This document shows positions 27,501 through 42,100 of a DNA stretch of 64,000 nucleotides, piece by piece. The notes beneath the pieces were generated by a model, which worked only from the letters and a program-made list of their open reading frames with translations, was not told where the DNA came from and searched no databases. The stretch is taken from contig CALNVZ010003425.1 of the NCBI GenBank assembly GCA_940671915.1, positions 38,950,250-39,014,249 on the forward strand, read 5' to 3'. A program made the translations under genes and the position numbers. This stretch comes from Paracentrotus lividus. Its lineage: Eukaryota > Echinodermata > Echinoidea > Camarodonta > Echinidae. The number at the start of each line of letters is the position of its first letter. Position 1 is the stretch's first letter.

Positions 27501-30500
27501 CCTAACTTCCTGTTGAAAAAAACGATGTCCCTCCTCCATAGCTGCATATTAAACCCTGTTTCCTGGGCACCATCTTGGTTCTCCACTTTCCTCTGCCACT
27601 CCGGATGGGCAAGGATTCCTTTTAATGTAGCCTCAGTCAATTCATATAATTCTCAGTTAGACAATTAATCATCTTTACTTTCCAATTAATTATAATACAA
27701 GACTACGTTGCTCGAATGTACAGCAATCTTGTTTAATAATAACAATAATAATAATAATATTGGTTTCTTATAAAGCGCTTTACCTGTTAAGACCAAAGCG
27801 CTGACAGTATAATACTACCCCGGTCATTGGATTCATTTTTACTTTACAGTGCACAATCTCCACTCCCTGGGGAGCATAATACTTACAGCATAAGCATAGA
27901 CCGTCACTGACATGGCTGGAACCTCATTACGACTTTCATGTCACAGATCCCTCAAGGTCAGAATCTGCGTGGTGATCTATGTATATAATTACACACAAGT
28001 ATGATTGTACAATATGTTGGTCTGTGTTATATCCCCTAGACTTTGGGATATGAATTTGCATATGCTGATGCTTTACCTTTCACTTCTCTTGCGTGATGAT
28101 TTTGACAGACATCCTGGCTGCCTGTTGGACGATGTTCCTTCTCCACTGCTGCAAGTCAACCACTGCCTCTTGGACACCACTTATGCCTTCCACTCTTCTC
28201 TGCCACTCCGGATGAGCAGGGATCCCTTTAAATGTAGCTTTTAATGAAGAATTAGTGTTTTCTGTAGGGTTCAATAATTGCAAATGCTGAAGCCATTGCC
28301 TGCACTTCTGTTGCGTGATGACATCCTTGCTGCCTGTTGCACGATGTCCCTTCTCCACTGCTGCAAGTTAAGCCCTGCCTCTTGGGCACCTTCTTGATCC
28401 TCCACTCTCCTATACCACTCTAGACGTGCATCTTTGAATGAAGAATTAGTGTTTTCTGTAGGGTTCAAGAAAGGTGAATAGGATGGTAGCAATTTGAGCT
28501 GAATTTTAGGGGCAACACTGTGTGGAAGTTGTGCTTCAACATGTGGCTGTGCGTTGTCATGTATTATGTATACAGCCTCTCCTTCAAGGAAGAATTGTGT
28601 GCAATGTTGGGCAGTATCTACAAGAAACCCCTCAAAGGTCTCTCTGATTATGGTCTTAGAGGTACCCCCGGTACATGTAATGCACTAACCGTACATCACC
28701 ACAAATCATGAATGTGAACCCCTCTGCCCGTGAACCACTCTCCTTGCCCGTTGGCCGCATAGGGCAAGTCCATAGGACCAATGAAGCTGGTCTCATCTTG
28801 GAACACGAGATGTGTCACCACACCCTGTTCCATGAATCAGTGCATAAGCTGTGTATATGTATAGAAAATATGGTGAATTCCTAAATGTGGGGCATCGTCA
28901 ACAAGTTTAACTGTCATCATCATCATCCCATGTAATGATCTTGTGATGGTGCCGCACCTCACCTTTGACTTTTGTTTATTTATTAAGTCATGTTTAACCA
29001 GGGTGGCTTCATTAGAGGTCAGAGCACTATTTCTACAAAAGGGCCCTGCATAAAATCAACAATTGAGCATCATCATACAGAATATTGAAACATTTTAACC
29101 AACCTTCGATCAAATATCAACTAAAAGAGAGATCAAATATCAACAAAAAGAGAGAGTGAGCAATATAATAACATATATCTACATTATAATCATGATATAA
29201 AATACAGCAATTAAGCAATTTGCCCATACAGGGCTACAATAAACTAACAAGATACAACAAGTGCATTTGCCAGAAATTTAGCACTGTTTGAGCGTTGTAA
29301 AAGGGCTAATCTCTGCCAAATTTTTTGCAGTTGTCTGTTCATCTGCCTTCATTTTGGCCAGTGTGAGCATAGGGTTGTGGTCTTTGAAGATTCGTGTATG
29401 AGCCTTCATTTTATCATCCATCTTCGTGTTTTTTTTACCTCCTCTTTCAAGTGTGTCATGTCAACCTTCATACATATAGTTCGTTACTAACAAGCTGGCT
29501 GTTGCCTGCTTTATGCAAAGATGGTTGGCGAGCTCGAGGAAGTCCCTATCCTCACTCTCAAAAGCATCTACCAATCTCCCACTGTCCTCAGTTGAAGGAG
29601 CTTTGTAACAAAAAAAAAAAAATGTGTTCTGCCATGGTCTACAGCCCCAAAATTAAAAATCCAACCTGTATTCTATATTGTGATACAGAGACAAGTATAG
29701 TGATTAGATTTAGAATGAGCAGAGCGGACACCGGCTTACTTTTAGTATTTTGTCTTCCTGTTGGATGCATTTTGAATACTGTAAAAGTGGAAATATTCGC
29801 GGTACATTTATTTTTTGCGGATTTCGCGGAAAGATCGTACGGCGCAAATTTAAAAACACGCGAATATATGAGCATGATTTCTTATGCATGCTTTGAATGG
29901 GGTTAATTGCGTTCGTACATAAATCCAGCGCGAATTTAAAATACAGCAATTAAGCAATTTGCCCATACAGGGCTACAATAAACTAACAAGATACAACAAG
30001 TGCATTTGCCAGAAATTTAGCACTGTTTGAGCGTTGTAAAAGGGCTAATCTCTGCCAAATTTTTTGCAGTTGTCTGTTCATCTGCCTTCATTTTGGCCAG
30101 TGTGAGCATAGGGTTGTGGTCTTTGAAGATTCGTGTATGAGCCTTCATTTTATCATCCATCTTCGTGTTTTTTTTACCTCCTCTTTCAAGTGTGTCATGT
30201 CGACCTTCATACATATAGTTTGTTACTATCAAGCTGGCTGTTGCCCGCTTTATGCAAAGATGGTTGGCGAGCTCGAGGAAGTCCCTATCCTCACTCTCAA
30301 AAGCATCTACCAATCTCCCACTGTCTTCCTGTTGGATGCATTTTGAATACTGTAAACCTGGAAATATTCGCGGTACATTTATTTTCGCGGATTTCGCGCA
30401 AAGATCGTACGGCGCGAATTTAAAAACACGCGAATATATGAGCATGATTTCTTATGCATGCTTTGAATGGGGTTAATTGCGTTCGTACATAATCCAGCGC

Positions 30501-33500
30501 AGATTTAAAAACCCGCAAATATATTTTGCGGCCTCTAAGCGCAAAAAATTAATCGCGCGAAAATAACAGCGAATACAGTAGAATGCACTTATTTAGAAAT
30601 TAGGATACAGGAACATTCTACTCTTGTCAAAAGTAGAGGTACATATACATACATACTCAAATATACATTGTATCAATATTAGTTATAATAAAGGCTATTT
30701 TCATGAGAAAATGAAAAGATTTTGTTGTAAAGCAATATTTTGTTTCCTCTTGGTCTTTTGTAGGCCAAGCAGCTTCTCCATGCCTTTCCTCTGGATGCAA
30801 GGACATCAGATGGAGGTAACGTAAACTTTGACCTTTCACCTGCAATCCATTTTAAAGGGGAAGTTCACCCTGGAATTTTATTGGTTTTAAAAAATGCAGA
30901 AAAATAAAAGAATAATATATTTGTAAAAATTTGAAGAAAATCGATCCAAAAATAGCGAAGTTATGAATATGTAAAGTTTTGATTCTGTGACGTCACGTGC
31001 GAGCAGCTCTCCCATGTGTTGCGTATGTAAATTCCATAAATTTGTCTTTTTTAATGGTTCTTGATAAAGGAATGGGTCAATTTGATAGAGGCATGTATAT
31101 GAACATTTGTTTGATGATATATCGACCGCACAGATGACATAATTAATTTTCTTTTGAAAAAAATTACATTTTATGGAATTTACACTACATAACACATAGG
31201 AGAACTGCTCGCACGTGACGTCACAGAATCAAAACTTTGAATATTCATAACTTCATCATTGTATAGTCGATTTTCTCCAAATCATCACTCATATTTTTCT
31301 TTTATTTTCTGCATTTTTTAAAGCCAATTTAAACCCAGGGTGAACTTCCCCTTTAATACACAGCCCTGATCAACCCCATCTCACTAAGATTATCACAATA
31401 CTTCCACAATGTTAGATATAAATGAGAAAAATGCTAGCCCTAGTAAATATGATTATCAAGGAGTTTTTCAGAAACCTAAGAATTTCTCAGTGCTAATTAG
31501 TATGGGAAACAATGATTATGTACCACAAGGCCGTAGTTAGGGTCAATGAAGAACTATATCAACAAATCGTGTCCTACTAAATGTTCATTTCCTTGTAAAA
31601 TAGTGTACAATCCAAATTTTTTAGAAATGATATTTTGTGACATTAGACTAGATGGGGAAATGTTTGAGGACCCAATCTCATGATTTTAGGGGATTTTTTC
31701 TTAACTATACAATGTAAATGACCTTAAAAATGAATTTCTGCAAAAATTGTGGCTTATACACTAATTCATGATTTATTGTGTACTTTAGAATGTCTTATGC
31801 AAACTTTATGTTCTTAAATGCAAGTATTTTACTTTTTTGACAATTAAGTAAAATTTCAAAATTGATTTCTGGAAAAAATACTTTAAACATAAACAGTTTG
31901 GCTTAAAGGACTCATCCGGCTGGAGTTTGCATTATAAGAAAAATAAAGTAAAATCGAAAAAGCACAACACTGAAAATTTCATCAAAATCGGATAAGAAAT
32001 AGCAAAGATATGAATTTTCTTAGGTTTTGAATTTTTTAGGAAACACTTCATCAAATTGGCAAACTGATGATATCTCAGTCCCCCTACTTTCTTTGTATTT
32101 TATTGTATGAAATACCAATTATCAAGATTTTCTGCCCCAAGGACTTAAAAACACGGATTAATCTTTGTGGAATGTTCAAGGTCACAAGTGCTTTTACTTA
32201 TTTCAGTATGAGGGACAGATTTTCTGTATACGCAATATATGAAAAAATGAGATAAATAGGATTTCATATAATAAAATACACAAGAAGTAGGGGGACTGTG
32301 ACATCATCAGTTTGCTCAATGAGACAATTGCCAAGAACTGTTTTACAAAAAAAAATCAAGACCTAAAAAAATGCATAACTTTGTTATTTTTCATCCGATT
32401 TTGATGAAATTTTCTGTGTTGTGCTTGATGAATTTCACTTAATTTTACAAAACTTTTTCATTTCAGCCCGGACTCCTCCTTGAAGTCAAGTTCATCATTA
32501 TTCAATGAAAATTAGTTCTTAGTTTAAATTACCTATCGTTATGGATATTTATTTGTCATGGTTTTCCAGGTATGTTTTGGCAGTCACCTAAACGACCACC
32601 AACGCCACAGGAATTTAATCTGAAGAATGAATTGTAAGTCAGTGATTCAATCCTCACCTTCCTATACTTTTTTTCCCTTTGCTCATTCTTCCTAATCTAC
32701 ATGTATGTCTCCAACTTTATACTGTCTTCTGCATCTCTCCTTTTTTCTCTTTTTTTTCACTTTTTCCCATCACATCTTTCCCTCTCACCTCTACTCTCCT
32801 TACCACTTCTCCTTTTCACTACTCTACTATTTTATTATATATACAAAATACAATGGTCATACAAATGATTGATGCATGTCAAACTTTCTTTAACGAAGGA
32901 ACGATTAATTTTATTATATGATTGAGAAAGAGGGAAAAGTAAAAAGAAAGGCTGGGGAAAAGTAAGTAAATGAATACGAAACACACCAATTTTTTATACA
33001 GAAAGAGGACCAAATTTAATTTAAATACTCCTAAAATTATCCTGCAGCTTCCTGAAATTCTATTGTATCCATCAGTTGTACGAAAATCATTTGTAATTTA
33101 AGCACAAAAAGCGTAGACAATCGTCATCGGAGCTTGACATACAACCATAGCAATAATAATAATAATTAAAAATATATATATAGACCTACTAACAATTTCA
33201 GACCTTACTCTCAACTTCTTGATTCTAACATGATAACTTACAATTAAAATAACATTAAATTAACATGCACAACGCCACATGGGCACAAATTCCAAGCAGT
33301 TACCTCAAACACAGTGCAATAAATTGAATAGTACGAACATCACAATGGAACTGAACTGCCTGGCTAAAATCATCCTACGGATGGAAAATAGCCAATAACG
33401 TAACAACCAACCAACCAACCTCTTTCCCTCCCTCAATCTACATGTACCTGTCTCTTTCTCTAACCCCATGTACTCTTTCTGTCTCTTTGCTTTCTCTGTG

Positions 33501-36500
33501 TTTGTAATCTACATCTCTGTTTCTCTAACCCTGTACTCTCTTCCACCATTTCTCCTTTCTATCTTTCCTCTTTCACTTTCCCATGTATTCAGAACCAACC
33601 TGCCATAACTTCAAACACTCAACCCAATCATTACTCCAGCATAAGTACATGCGTACTGGTAAAGTTCTAGCAGTCAGAATGTGTGTGTAGACAGTCATAT
33701 TAGTTTGGTGGCAATATACAGCTTGTGTGGTCTGTCACCCACATGCGTAGTTAGAACTCCCTCTTGACTGTGGGAATAGTATCCCTTTAACTCTCTTTTC
33801 TCTTCTGCCCCACCTCTCTTTCTTTCTCTCATCTTGCATTTTTCTTTCAACCTCTCCAGTTTCTCTTACTGCATTCTCTTCTTTATCTCCTTGAACTTCA
33901 TACAAATTGCTGAATCTTGTTTCAAACTTAACTATGGTAAATCTTCTACAGTCAATTTCCTTCAACTGTCTTTCCTCTTCTAACCACCCCCCCCCCCTCT
34001 TTCTCTCTTCACTCTTGCCTTTTTATTTTTACATGTACCTCTTCATTTTCTCTCATTGCACACGCCTATTCATGTATATCTCCATGAAACTTGTATAGAT
34101 TGCTGAATTGTGTTACAAACTAAACCATAATAGTAGTATCGTTCACACGACCAGCCTGAACTCCAAGTTAAATCCAAGTAATCCTCGAGGATAAATTGGA
34201 GTTAACTTGGAGTTCAGGTCCGTGTGAACGAACTTGATTTTTATGTTCTCGAGGACAAGTCGGGGTTTATGTTCTCGACAGATCTTAGGGTTAAGGCTCA
34301 AAACTCCAAGCTGTGGGTGGTCTCCGATCACGCGTTAGACCTTATGGACACGATTTTAACTTGGAGTTTCGTGTTCTCGAGGATAAGAGTGACCTCTTGT
34401 AAAGGTTAACCTTCCGGTTCAGTCAAGCGACATAGCCAAATAGTATGGGGAAATAAATAGCGCTCGCTACATACAACTTGTACTTCCAGTCATCGAACCC
34501 CTCGCTTATCCTCGAGGATAACTATCCTTGAGGATAAGCACTCTGTGTGAACCCGAATCGAGAACAAGCCGTCGGGGTTTAAATTCTTAGGGATACAATC
34601 CTCGAGGACTAAAACCTTGATTGTCCCGTGAGAACATAGCTAATCTTTTACAATCTTCTTCTTCTCGAGTCCTTTCTCCTATTCTTCTGTTTGATTTGTA
34701 ATTATACTTGATTACATTTTAAAGATCATAGTATTCATTGCAATATGTATTGGTTCTTAGGGGAATCTGAATTAGATTCTACCCATGAGGTATTGAACGC
34801 AGGCGATCCCATTAGGCGAAAGAGTAGTAAGGTCAGCTTGGGAGCAGGGGAAGGGGAGAAGAGGGCATTGTAGAAGGTGACTCATGGTCTCCTCCTCTCC
34901 GCATTCGCATACTGGCCTTCCTTCTTTTACAATTACGTTTCTTTATCTTTCCACCCAGACACATTTCGTTTGTAGTAAGCTGTGCTCGTCTGTTAGCAGC
35001 TGTATATGACATTTCTGTGGGTGAGAGTGATCTGAGCGTGGAGAGTATAGAGGCCATTCTAGCTGGAGTAGCAGTGCCTCCGTTTGTGCCATCCTCAAAG
35101 GTATGTCATATAGATAAGATAAGGTGACATAGATAAGATATGTCGAGATAACATGAGATAAGGAACTGTAAGGTAATGTAAGATTAAATAAAGATAAAAT
35201 TGATAAATGAGTGTGATCTGAGCGTGGAGAGTATAGAGGCCATTCTAGCTGGAGTACATGTACCTGTGCCTCCGTTTGTGCCATCCTCAAAGGTACGTCA
35301 TATAGATAAGATAAGGTGACATAGATAATATATGTTGAGATAAGATGAAATAAGGTACAGTTTGTGCCATCCTCAAAGGTACGTCATATAGATAAGATAA
35401 TAAAAGGTAACATAGATAAGATATGTTGAGATAAGATGAGATAAGGAACAGTAAGGTAATTAAGGTAAGATTAAATAAAGATAAAATTGATAAATGAGTG
35501 TGATCTGAGCATGGCGAGTATAGAGGCCATTTTAGCTGGAGTACCTGTGCCTCCGTTGGTGCCATCCTCAAAGGTACATCATATAGATAAGATAAGATAA
35601 GGTGACATAGATAAGATATGTCGAGATAACATGAGATAAGGAACTGTAAGGTAAGGTAAGATTAAATAAAGATAAAATTGATAAATGAGTGTCACCTGAG
35701 CGTGGAGAGCATAGAGGCCATTTTAGCTGGAGTACCTGTGCCTCAGTTTGTGCCATCCTCGAAGGTACTTCAATAAGATAAGATGGCACAGTTTGTACCT
35801 TCCTCGAAGATTCATCAACTGCCATTCTATTCTGTAACATATATGAATGTAGTAATTTGGTTTCTTTCTTTTTGGCATAAAGTCTTGTGAAACAAATTGT
35901 GACTACTGAACTCTATTATTGGAATAAACTGACTCGATTGGCCAATTAAGATATAAACTTCTAATTTAAGGGTAGTCTCTTTCACCAGAGGAATATGGTC
36001 TGATAAGGTTTGGGGTCACAAGGTCAAAGGACAAGGTAAAAAATGTCATTCTATAAAGCAAAATAAAGAGATGAAGGTGCGATATATTTCTGATCTGGCA
36101 ATGGCGGAGGCATATATTTTGACCGCGTGTGGTCGAGGATTCATCTTGTTTTCTTGCTATTTGGGAAGACTATCATAATAAAAAGCTCCACAATAAAAGA
36201 TTGCTCTTCAATTGCTGTAATAGTCATAATATGACCCAAAATATACCAAAACAGCTGATATGTTTGGGTCCCGAACAATTTGTGTTGCCCCATATATGCT
36301 CTCCTGTGTAAGTGCATGTGACTCAAAGCTGAATTGGGTTAATTTCTTATCATTTTGGTGATTCCAAAACTTCACAGCACAAAATAATGCCTAGGTAAAC
36401 TGTAATCAACCTTTCCAAATCACTTCTAGACAGTGTATTTCACATTTCAATGTCACGACCAGAACAATAATTTCACTTTAAATAAAAATGTTTTTTGCTT

Positions 36501-39069
36501 GATGTTTAATTGCAGAGGATAGTGACGGATGAATCAGAAGATAAATCTGCAGAGAGTGAACCACAGGGTGAGGTGTCTGACATGGCTTCAGCTGCTAAGG
36601 ACCTTACTGGTGCTATCCAGTCAGGCAGAGCCAATCAAGGTATTTAAAGGAGGACTCCGGGCTGAAATGACAAAGTTTTGTAAAATTAAGTAAAATTCAT
36701 CAAGCACAACACAGAAAATTTCATCAAAATCGGATGAAAAATAACAAAGTTATGCATTTTTTAGGTCTTGATTTTTTTTTTTTTTTAAACAGTTCTTGGC
36801 AATTGTCTCATCGTCTCATTTGAATATTTGAATATTCAAATGAGCAAACTGATGATGTCACAGTCCCCCTACTTCTTGTGTATTTTATTATATGAAATCC
36901 TATTTATCTCATTTTTTTCATATATTGCGTATACAGAAAATCTGTCCCTCATACTGAAATAAGTAAAAGCACTTGTGACCTTGAACATTCCACAAGGATT
37001 AATCCCTGTGTTTATGTCCTTGGGGTAGAAAATCTTGATAATTGGTATTTCATACAATAAAATACAAAGAAAGTAGGGGGACTGAGACATCATCAGTTAG
37101 CCAATTTGAAGAACTGTTTCCTAAAAAATTCAAAACCTAAGAAAATTCATAACTTTGCTATTTCTTATCCGATTTTGATGAAATTTTCAGTGTTGTGCTT
37201 TTTCGATTTTACTTTATTTTTCTTAAAATGCAAACTCGAGCCGGATGAGTCCTTTAAAGTTAAGCTAAATTAGTGTTATGATCATGTGATTGAATTGTGA
37301 AAGAAACTATTTCAAAATATTTGGGAATGGTTGAAAGCAATTCACCTAAGAATTGTTGTGTGCTCTGAGGTTTTGGAATCAACAAAATGATAAATTAAAA
37401 AATCTTCCTAGAGTAATGTGCACCGCACATAAAAATGCATGCACGGGACTACACCAAAATGTTTTTTTTTTTGTGGTCATTTTATGACTCTGATGGCATT
37501 TGAAGCTCAATCCTTTGTAGTGGATCTTTTTACTAAAATATTCTTCCTAAATACCATGGAAATAATTTTGAAGCTCACAATAATTTTGTTCGCCTTTCCC
37601 ACTCCACTAGATTCTCTTTAACCATAGATGTAAATGTCTCCTATAATGACACTTTGGTATTGGCTTTCAAACCCGAATGGTAGGAAACACATAATACACA
37701 ACAGTATAAAAAAATTACTGACAAATATGAATTTATTTTTGGTGCATGTCAATAAATGGTTCTTGAGTAAGAACTTTTTGAATGAAAATACATGTTATCA
37801 TTGAAATCTCTAAATTGCTTGGCAACATGGAGAAAAGTATAAAATCACAATTTTCAAGTACAATTTGATTTTCTTGCTGCATTTTGTAATCTTCATTAAC
37901 AAAGTGTCAGAAAATGTCAGTTTTATTTTTGTTTAAAGGAGAATTTTCGTCAAATAAAAAAATGTACCTATTCTTATAGATGTATCATGTTCTTGTTTGT
38001 TGGTCAGCAAGAAAGCGCTCAAATATATACGAGAAAGGAATTGATCAATATCATGTTGTCAATACATATCTATGGTGGCTCAACAATACCTGGAGGCTGC
38101 CATTTTGTTGATATTATGACGTAGGGAATGGAGATGTACATGTTCCAATGGGAAATGTACTTCTATGAGAAATATATTTTAATATTTGAGTAAGATGTTA
38201 GTTTTCCATAGCACAAAATTGTATTTGCGACGGAAAGAATGTATTAGCATGAAAATATAAATCGTATTACAAAAATTCGGAATGCTTTCTTTAAGAATAG
38301 TGTTTTTAAGCTGTGTGGAAATACAAAATCCTGACCCTGATTGATATATAATTTGATAGTGTATGCAAACTGCATTCTTATTATTGAAGTACAATGTCTC
38401 CAAGCAGATGCTAGCATAGTTCAAAGCTATTGACGCAAAGGAAAATGTTAAACACATGTTTAGAGACATTATACTTCAATACATGTAGTCAGAATGCAGT
38501 TTGCATACACTATCAAATTATATGTCAGGCAGGGTCAGGATTTTGTATTTCTACTCAGCTAAATAACACTATTCTAAACGAAATCAAATCGAATTTTTAT
38601 AATACGACTTATATTTTCATGCTAATACAATTTTGTGTTATTGAAAACTAACATCTTACTCAAATATTAAAATATATTTCTCATAGAAGTACATTTTCAA
38701 TTTGGAACATGTACATTTCCATTCCCTACGTCATAATATCAACAAAATGGCCGCCTCCAGGTATTGTTGAGCCACCATATGTATTGACAGCATGATATTA
38801 ATTGATTCCTTTCTCGAACATATTTTAGCAAAATCTTGCAGACCAACCAACAAGAACATAGCACATCTATAAGAAAAGGTAAATTTGTAATTTGACGATT
38901 ATTCTCCTTTAAATTGCAGGAGTGAAATGAAAGTATAATTGTGCCAATTTGAGGATCAAAAATATGATTCAATTAGAGCCTTTTAAATCTTGAGCCTCTA
39001 TCTTGATTTTGAAAAATTCTGAAAATGAATAACAAAATCAACTGAAACTTCAGTGAACATTTGAGAGTA

Positions 39070-39115
<46 letters not shown>

Positions 39116-42100
39116 CTGACTCCAATGGTCATATAGCCTTCATTAAGTGAGCATCTTATCTGGGAGCTGACAAGTATAACGTTGAGAATAGATAAACATT
39201 GTAACACCACTCTGACGAAATCTTTTATTGCAGGTCTCCTACGCCTGGTCCCAGCCGACTTTGAGAAGGATGACGATTCTAATGGTCACATAGACTTCAT
39301 TACCGCTGCATCTAATCTCAGAGCTAACATGTATAGCATTGAGAATGGATTAGCACCACTTTCATTAATTCTTTCGTTGCAGGTCTCCTACGCCTGGTCT
39401 CAGCCGACTTTGAGAAGGATGACGATTCTAATGGTCATATAGACTTCATTACAGCTGCATCTAATCTCAGAGCTAAAATTTATAGCATTGAGAATGAATT
39501 AGCACCACTTTGATTAATTCTTTCGTTGCAGGTTTCTTGCGCCTGGTCCCAGCCGACTTTGAGAAGGATGACGATTCTAATGGTCACATAGACTTCATTA
39601 CCGCTGCATCTAATCTCAGAGCTAACATGTATAGCATTGAGAATGCAGATAGATTCAAGACCAAGCTCATCGCTGGAAAGATCGTTCCTGCCATTGCCAC
39701 TACTACAGCAGCTGTAGCTGGGTTGGTGAGTTTCATTTGATCTGATTTATTTTCTTACATTCAATGTACAAAGTATAAATTATTACATTATATTAAACAA
39801 ATCCATAACCCTGCTGAGTGAGATAGAAAAAAAATGTTGGTTTTTATAATACACGTTTTGTAAGTCAAGTGATAATTTTTTTTTTATAGTAACTGCATAT
39901 TCTGCATGTGAATGAAAATAGCGTCAGAAAATCCTTTTGAACCAAGAGGGATTTGAACAAGCAACATACTGGTGCAAATACAGCGACTCCAGCTCCAACA
40001 TATTGATATTCATTTGTTGTTCATTATTTGTAGTTTGTGATTGAGATGATCAAGTACATCAAGGGGACCACCGTGATAAAGGACTATCATAACTGTTTCC
40101 TGAATCTGGCTCTACCGATCGTCATCTTCTCAGGACCAGCCAAGACTCCTACAACACGTGGACTAAATATACCGTTGTCTTATTCCATTAAATAGTTATT
40201 TATTGATTTTAATTATCTGTAGTCGGTGATTGAGATGATCAAGTACATCAAGGGATCCACCGTGATAGAGGACTATCATAACTGCTTCCTGAATCTGGCT
40301 CTACCGATCGTCATGTTTTCAGAACCAGCTAAGACCGTCACAACCACGCTCAAACAAGGTCTGTCCTACACTGAGTGGGATAGATGGACAGTCAAGGGTA
40401 ACAAAGACTTCAAACTACAGGACTTCAACAAGCATTTCAAGGTAATGGATGGATATGCCTGCAGAAATACAGTCCCATCCCATTATAATGATGTGTGCTG
40501 GACCAAGCTAATTAACATGTTGTGAATTTTGCAAGGAGGCATGATTCTCAAAATTCAATGCCCACGAAATTTATGTTCACACACTGCATTGAATGCTCGT
40601 AAAATACTGTAAACTGTACATTTCATTTGATGGTCAGCAACTTTCAAAAGTTTTATGCCGCAAAAATGGCCCCCGACTCCAATGCGTGAAAGTTTCGTGC
40701 TGCGAATTTTTCCGGTTTTACAGATTAACAAGGTGATTACCAACTTCCAACATGTGCACATGTGTCTTTGTGCCCTTATAATGAGATTTCATTGTGACAA
40801 GGTATTTGATTTGGTCATAAGTACCTCATTATAATGAGAGTGGACTGTAGGTTGAATTCTTATCAGTATCGGGAATAGACATTCATTTTTTACGTTAGAG
40901 ATGCTCATGACTATGAGATATTGAAACAAGGAGAAAAGTCCTGCTATAACAAAATCTTGTCACATCCATGCCCCTCATAACGGAAATGGATAGATACAAG
41001 TAATAAAAGTCGCTGCTTGATTTGAGCGAAGGTCATGCTGTCGGTGCTCATGGTGCTTTTTTAAAAGATACCTGTATTTGTAATAAATAACGACCGACAA
41101 AATCCCAAATTAACCTGGAAATAGATCAATTCTAAAGAATTACATGTAAAAAAACCTAAATATAACAAATAACACGTATTTACATTAGAATATATTGATA
41201 TATTTGTGTTACAAATTTCATGTACGTAAGTCTGTTGGTTCTCTATAATAGAAGAGAATTGTACAGTCTGTGTCAAATAAAATGGTACCGTTGGAAAACA
41301 TTTTTTTTAAATATAAAAATCAATCTCATTCTAAAAGTGTTTGATATTTCCATAAAGTAGGAAAATCAGGCTTTCTTCTGCATTTTTTTTCATCCCATTT
41401 GGTGCTATAGATCTTGAGATATGACCAGTTTTCTATAAAAAAAAATGTACTTTGCGCATTCTTCTCTATGGGTTTCGCACATATTAGCCATGAATTCAGC
41501 GCACCCAGACAATAGATGTGTGTAATTTCGATTAGCTCATCGCAGCACAAAATCGAGCATAACTTTTGTTTTACAAAAGCAAATTATACAAAACAAAGTG
41601 CATCAGCGAGAAGAATCTTTTGGCTTTAGGTTGGTACCACATTCACACGTCATTTGAGAAGATTTCATACCTGAATAATTTTGTTCCGACTGTACCATTT
41701 TTTTTTTACACAGACTGTATATATGAATGTGTTTTGCAGGCACCATATAAAAGTCTTTTGAAGATTGGAAGTTGAAGATGTCATATTCATAATTTTACAT
41801 CTCACCATACCAAGGTTAATGTTTCATTAAAATGACCTTTGCTCTTATACTTTCTTAGGATACATATAATCTTGATGTATCAATGGTTGCTATAGGAGCC
41901 AAGTTGATATACCTACCTGTACTACCAGGCCATCCAAAGAGGCTCAAACAGAAGTGAGTATTGCCAACTTATCATGTTCTATGTTTGTTCTTCACACATT
42001 TTATGTGGTACGGAACTGGTCTTGAGTTTGAATCTGTATGACAGATTTTGTAGAAAAATTCTATGTCGCATATGCTTTTTCTCCAGACACACACGTGCAA

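Noticed and set aside
29394..29906. A 170-residue plus-strand ORF
   Set aside because: It runs antisense to the transposase HTH duplication and a MITE; the minus strand carries the recognisable protein signature.
34833..35840. Four minus-strand ORFs opposite exon 21
   Set aside because: Reverse-frame shadows of the exon 21 copies; residues repeat with the same period and match no family.
38179..38651. Two ORFs with matching peptides on opposite strands
   Set aside because: They are the two arms of one palindromic element, so similarity is forced by the inverted repeat.
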